A stretch of 7,316 nucleotides of DNA, taken from Pseudomonadota bacterium (lineage in GTDB: Bacteria > Pseudomonadota > Gammaproteobacteria > Woeseiales > Woeseiaceae). Positions 5,906 through 7,316 of the stretch are shown in pieces. The notes under the pieces were generated by a model, which was not told where the DNA came from, did not search any database, and saw only the letters and a list, made by a program, of their open reading frames with translations. Location: positions 1 to 7,316 of the forward strand of contig JAPUKV010000182.1 of assembly GCA_027295475.1 (NCBI GenBank). The letters are read 5' to 3'. The position numbers and the translations under genes were made by a program. Position 1 is the first letter of the stretch, and each line of letters opens with the position of its first letter.

Positions 5906-6872
5906 TCACACCTACAAAAGCGGAACATCCGGTCGCAGTCTTGTCATCGTCCATGGCCGCGATTTCAAGCCGTCGGGCAAGGATTTGCTGGATCTGGTTG
6001 ATACAGCGCTGGCGGCCGGTGTGGAGAGAGATTATCCGGAGCTGCTTGATGACTATCGTAGCCTGAACAAGGAGCTCGCCTATTACGGCGACCTCACAAA
6101 CGCCTTTCTAATCGAACAGGGCGGGCACTACGACGAGCGACTTGATATTGGCGATCGGCGCAACGCATTGCATATGCTGCGGCAAATCGACAAGAGAAAA
6201 AAATTCGGCATCCAGCGTTACGACAAACTTCCCGGCAAATCTGCAATCGGCGAATTTGCTGCGGACATCGCTGCGCCTGTGTTGGGTGCGGTCGGATTAG
6301 CAAGTCCGCTGATCGCCAAAGTTGCCAAAGATCTCGGTGCGTACTGGAATTCCAAGAGTGATTACGGTGCGCAGGTACGACAGCGAGTCAGAACGACCTT
6401 GTGTGCGGCAATGGACAGGGGCGAACAGGTCATGCTGATTTCGCACGGCACGGGCTGCATCGTTGCCTACGACGTCATCTGGGAATTGTCACACGACCCG
6501 GAAATGTCGGCGCAGTATGCGGAGCGGAAGCTTGACGTCTGGCTGACCCTTGGCGCCCCACTCGGTGATTCTGCCGTTCGCAAAAAATTGCTCGGCGCAA
6601 AGGAAAAAGCGGCTAAACGATATCCACGAATCGTCTTGTCATGGCACAACCTCTCCGCAGAAGATGATTATGCTTGCCACGACAATACGTTGGCGGATGA
6701 TTTCAAGACAATGATGAAGGAAAAACTGGTCAGCAGCATCCGGGACTATCAGATTTACAATTTGACGGTTCGCTATGGAAAATCAAATCCTCACAGCTCC
6801 GCCGGATACTACATACATCCGCGGGTGTCACAAATCATTGCGGACTGGTTGACCCAGGGCTCCGTGGATTAG
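5898..6872 (+). CDS. Alpha/beta-hydrolase-fold protein with degenerate nucleophile elbow
   Basis: This 324-residue cytosolic protein (no signal peptide) has alpha/beta-hydrolase architecture. The first core strand is followed by an oxyanion HG (SLVIVHGRDFKP, His19-Gly20). A helical insertion spans about 28-150 and includes a mildly hydrophobic helix (120-147). The elbow strand is QVMLISHGTGCIVAYD (177-192). LTLGAPLGD follows, then a strand ending in SWHNLSAEDDYACHD, where the acidic triad member is expected, and a late His307 in YYIHPRVSQIIADWL. In the GxSxG pentapeptide the residues are S-H-G-T-G, so Gly184 replaces the nucleophilic Ser, while Ser182 and Thr185 flank it. It may be a non-catalytic member or use a shifted nucleophile. 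The start ATG 5898 has GGA nine bases upstream; the frame is open to 5826, but that part overlaps the lipoprotein gene. The exact family is not recognised. Confidence 0.7.
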   Translation: MSSHTYKSGTSGRSLVIVHGRDFKPSGKDLLDLVDTALAAGVERDYPELLDDYRSLNKELAYYGDLTNAFLIEQGGHYDERLDIGDRRNALHMLRQIDKRKKFGIQRYDKLPGKSAIGEFAADIAAPVLGAVGLASPLIAKVAKDLGAYWNSKSDYGAQVRQRVRTTLCAAMDRGEQVMLISHGTGCIVAYDVIWELSHDPEMSAQYAERKLDVWLTLGAPLGDSAVRKKLLGAKEKAAKRYPRIVLSWHNLSAEDDYACHDNTLADDFKTMMKEKLVSSIRDYQIYNLTVRYGKSNPHSSAGYYIHPRVSQIIADWLTQGSVD

Positions 6873-6904
6873 GTCGGGCTCCGCAGCAGGCTGCCCGGTC
6901 CAGG

Positions 6905-7316
6905 CTACGAGCACTTCTTGATGAACTTTTTCTGGATTGATTTCGGGTCGGATATATTCTTGTAGAAGCCGTCGACGTATGCCAGCACCGTCTTGATCGA
7001 TCTGGCGTCAAATCCCTCCAGCCCTTCGATCAACTGCGTGATGTCTTCGCGCTCGGCGAGGAATTGCTGCAACGTCGAATCGAGATGCGAATTATTGGCG
7101 CAACGACCACGGTACACGCGCTTTTTAACGCTGCTAATCTTGAACTTCGGATTGGGTTCGGCGTATGGCGCATCGACGATTCCGGCATGGTCAAAATCAT
7201 AAGGAATCGATGTGTAAGGGTCGGTATCTTTTTGGTAAATGACTGCATTGTGGCAGCAGTCGGTTTCGTCAGGCCCGGCGATCAACGAGAAGTCAGTGTT
7301 ACCGATAAGATACTGA
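6905..7316 (-). CDS. Atypical kinase-like protein (HipA/CotH-like motifs), C-terminal part
   Basis: The frame is open at the right edge; 136 C-terminal residues are visible and no start is claimed (a TTG at 7285 merely lies inside the frame). At the visible beginning, QYLIGNTDFS (Asp8) is followed after 13 residues by CCHNAVI (His22-Asn23), and then by SIPYDFDHAGIVDAPYAEPNP (in two parts, 36-56, with Asp40 and Asp42). This order, N-x-D...(H)N...YDFD, resembles the catalytic Asp, metal-binding Asn and DFG-like Asp of HipA, CotH and other protein-kinase-like folds. I recall the GNTDWS...PYDFD...VDAPYA arrangement from uncharacterised bacterial proteins. The rest is a helical, Lys-rich tail with an RVYRGRC block, ending in KKCS. 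The gene is convergent with the hydrolase gene, 32 bases apart, with only a weak GC dyad (6883-6894) between them. Substrate is unknown. Confidence 0.6.
   Translation of the reverse strand, partial: QYLIGNTDFSLIAGPDETDCCHNAVIYQKDTDPYTSIPYDFDHAGIVDAPYAEPNPKFKISSVKKRVYRGRCANNSHLDSTLQQFLAEREDITQLIEGLEGFDARSIKTVLAYVDGFYKNISDPKSIQKKFIKKCS

Noticed and set aside
6873..6904. Possible bidirectional terminator between the convergent hydrolase and kinase-like genes
   Set aside because: Only a 4-bp GCAG/CTGC stem (6883-6894), with an alternative GGGC/GCCC pairing, is seen, and there is no T-tract on either strand.
1..7316. CRISPR array, tRNA or rRNA genes
   Set aside because: No regularly spaced repeats of CRISPR length, no cloverleaf with a CCA/T-loop signature, and no rRNA-like segment was found on either strand by eye.

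Overview
The window looks like chromosomal DNA of a proteobacterium, most likely a free-living gammaproteobacterium. This is an inference from moderately high GC, an alphaproteobacterial/gammaproteobacterial-type PfkB adenosine kinase, a REP-associated tyrosine transposase (RAYT-like) gene, an outer-membrane-type lipoprotein and a DUF4956 membrane protein. No marker gene here fixes the taxon.

Left part, minus strand (1-4146), read right to left. A PfkB-family adenosine kinase (4146-3169) overlaps by 23 bases an exported M20-type Zn amidohydrolase of the hydantoinase/carbamoylase family (3191-1872). Next comes a solitary RAYT/IS200-like transposase (1728-814). It is flanked on both sides by a short motif, GGGACACCCA: once in inverted orientation beside a fold-back palindrome at 1827-1853, and twice as direct repeats at 580-597 and 621-638. 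After a 346-base non-coding stretch holding a good sigma70-type promoter (492-521) and a perfect 8-bp-arm palindrome (549-567), a small winged-helix regulator (467-120) overlaps the start of rpiB by four bases (GTGA). rpiB, ribose-5-phosphate isomerase B, runs off the left edge. The regulator and rpiB therefore form a translationally coupled pair.

Right part (4280-7316). Divergent from the kinase, three plus-strand genes lie close together: a DUF4956 multi-pass membrane protein (4280-4927), an SdiA-regulated-type beta-propeller lipoprotein (5006-5905), and an alpha/beta-hydrolase-fold protein (5898-6872) that overlaps the lipoprotein gene by eight bases and has Gly where the nucleophilic Ser is expected. 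A convergent minus-strand gene (7316-6905, 5' end outside the window) encodes the C-terminal part of a protein with GNTD...HN and PYDFD motifs, which resemble the catalytic and metal-binding loops of HipA/CotH-like atypical kinases.

The strongest candidates for something undescribed are (1) the DUF4956 / lipoprotein / degenerate hydrolase / kinase-like neighbourhood, which may be an envelope-associated module, and (2) the RAYT-like element, whose ends can be partly seen and whose transposase lacks a Tyr at the position where the Y1 nucleophile is expected. The remainder is ordinary metabolism: nucleoside salvage, an amidohydrolase and the pentose phosphate pathway.
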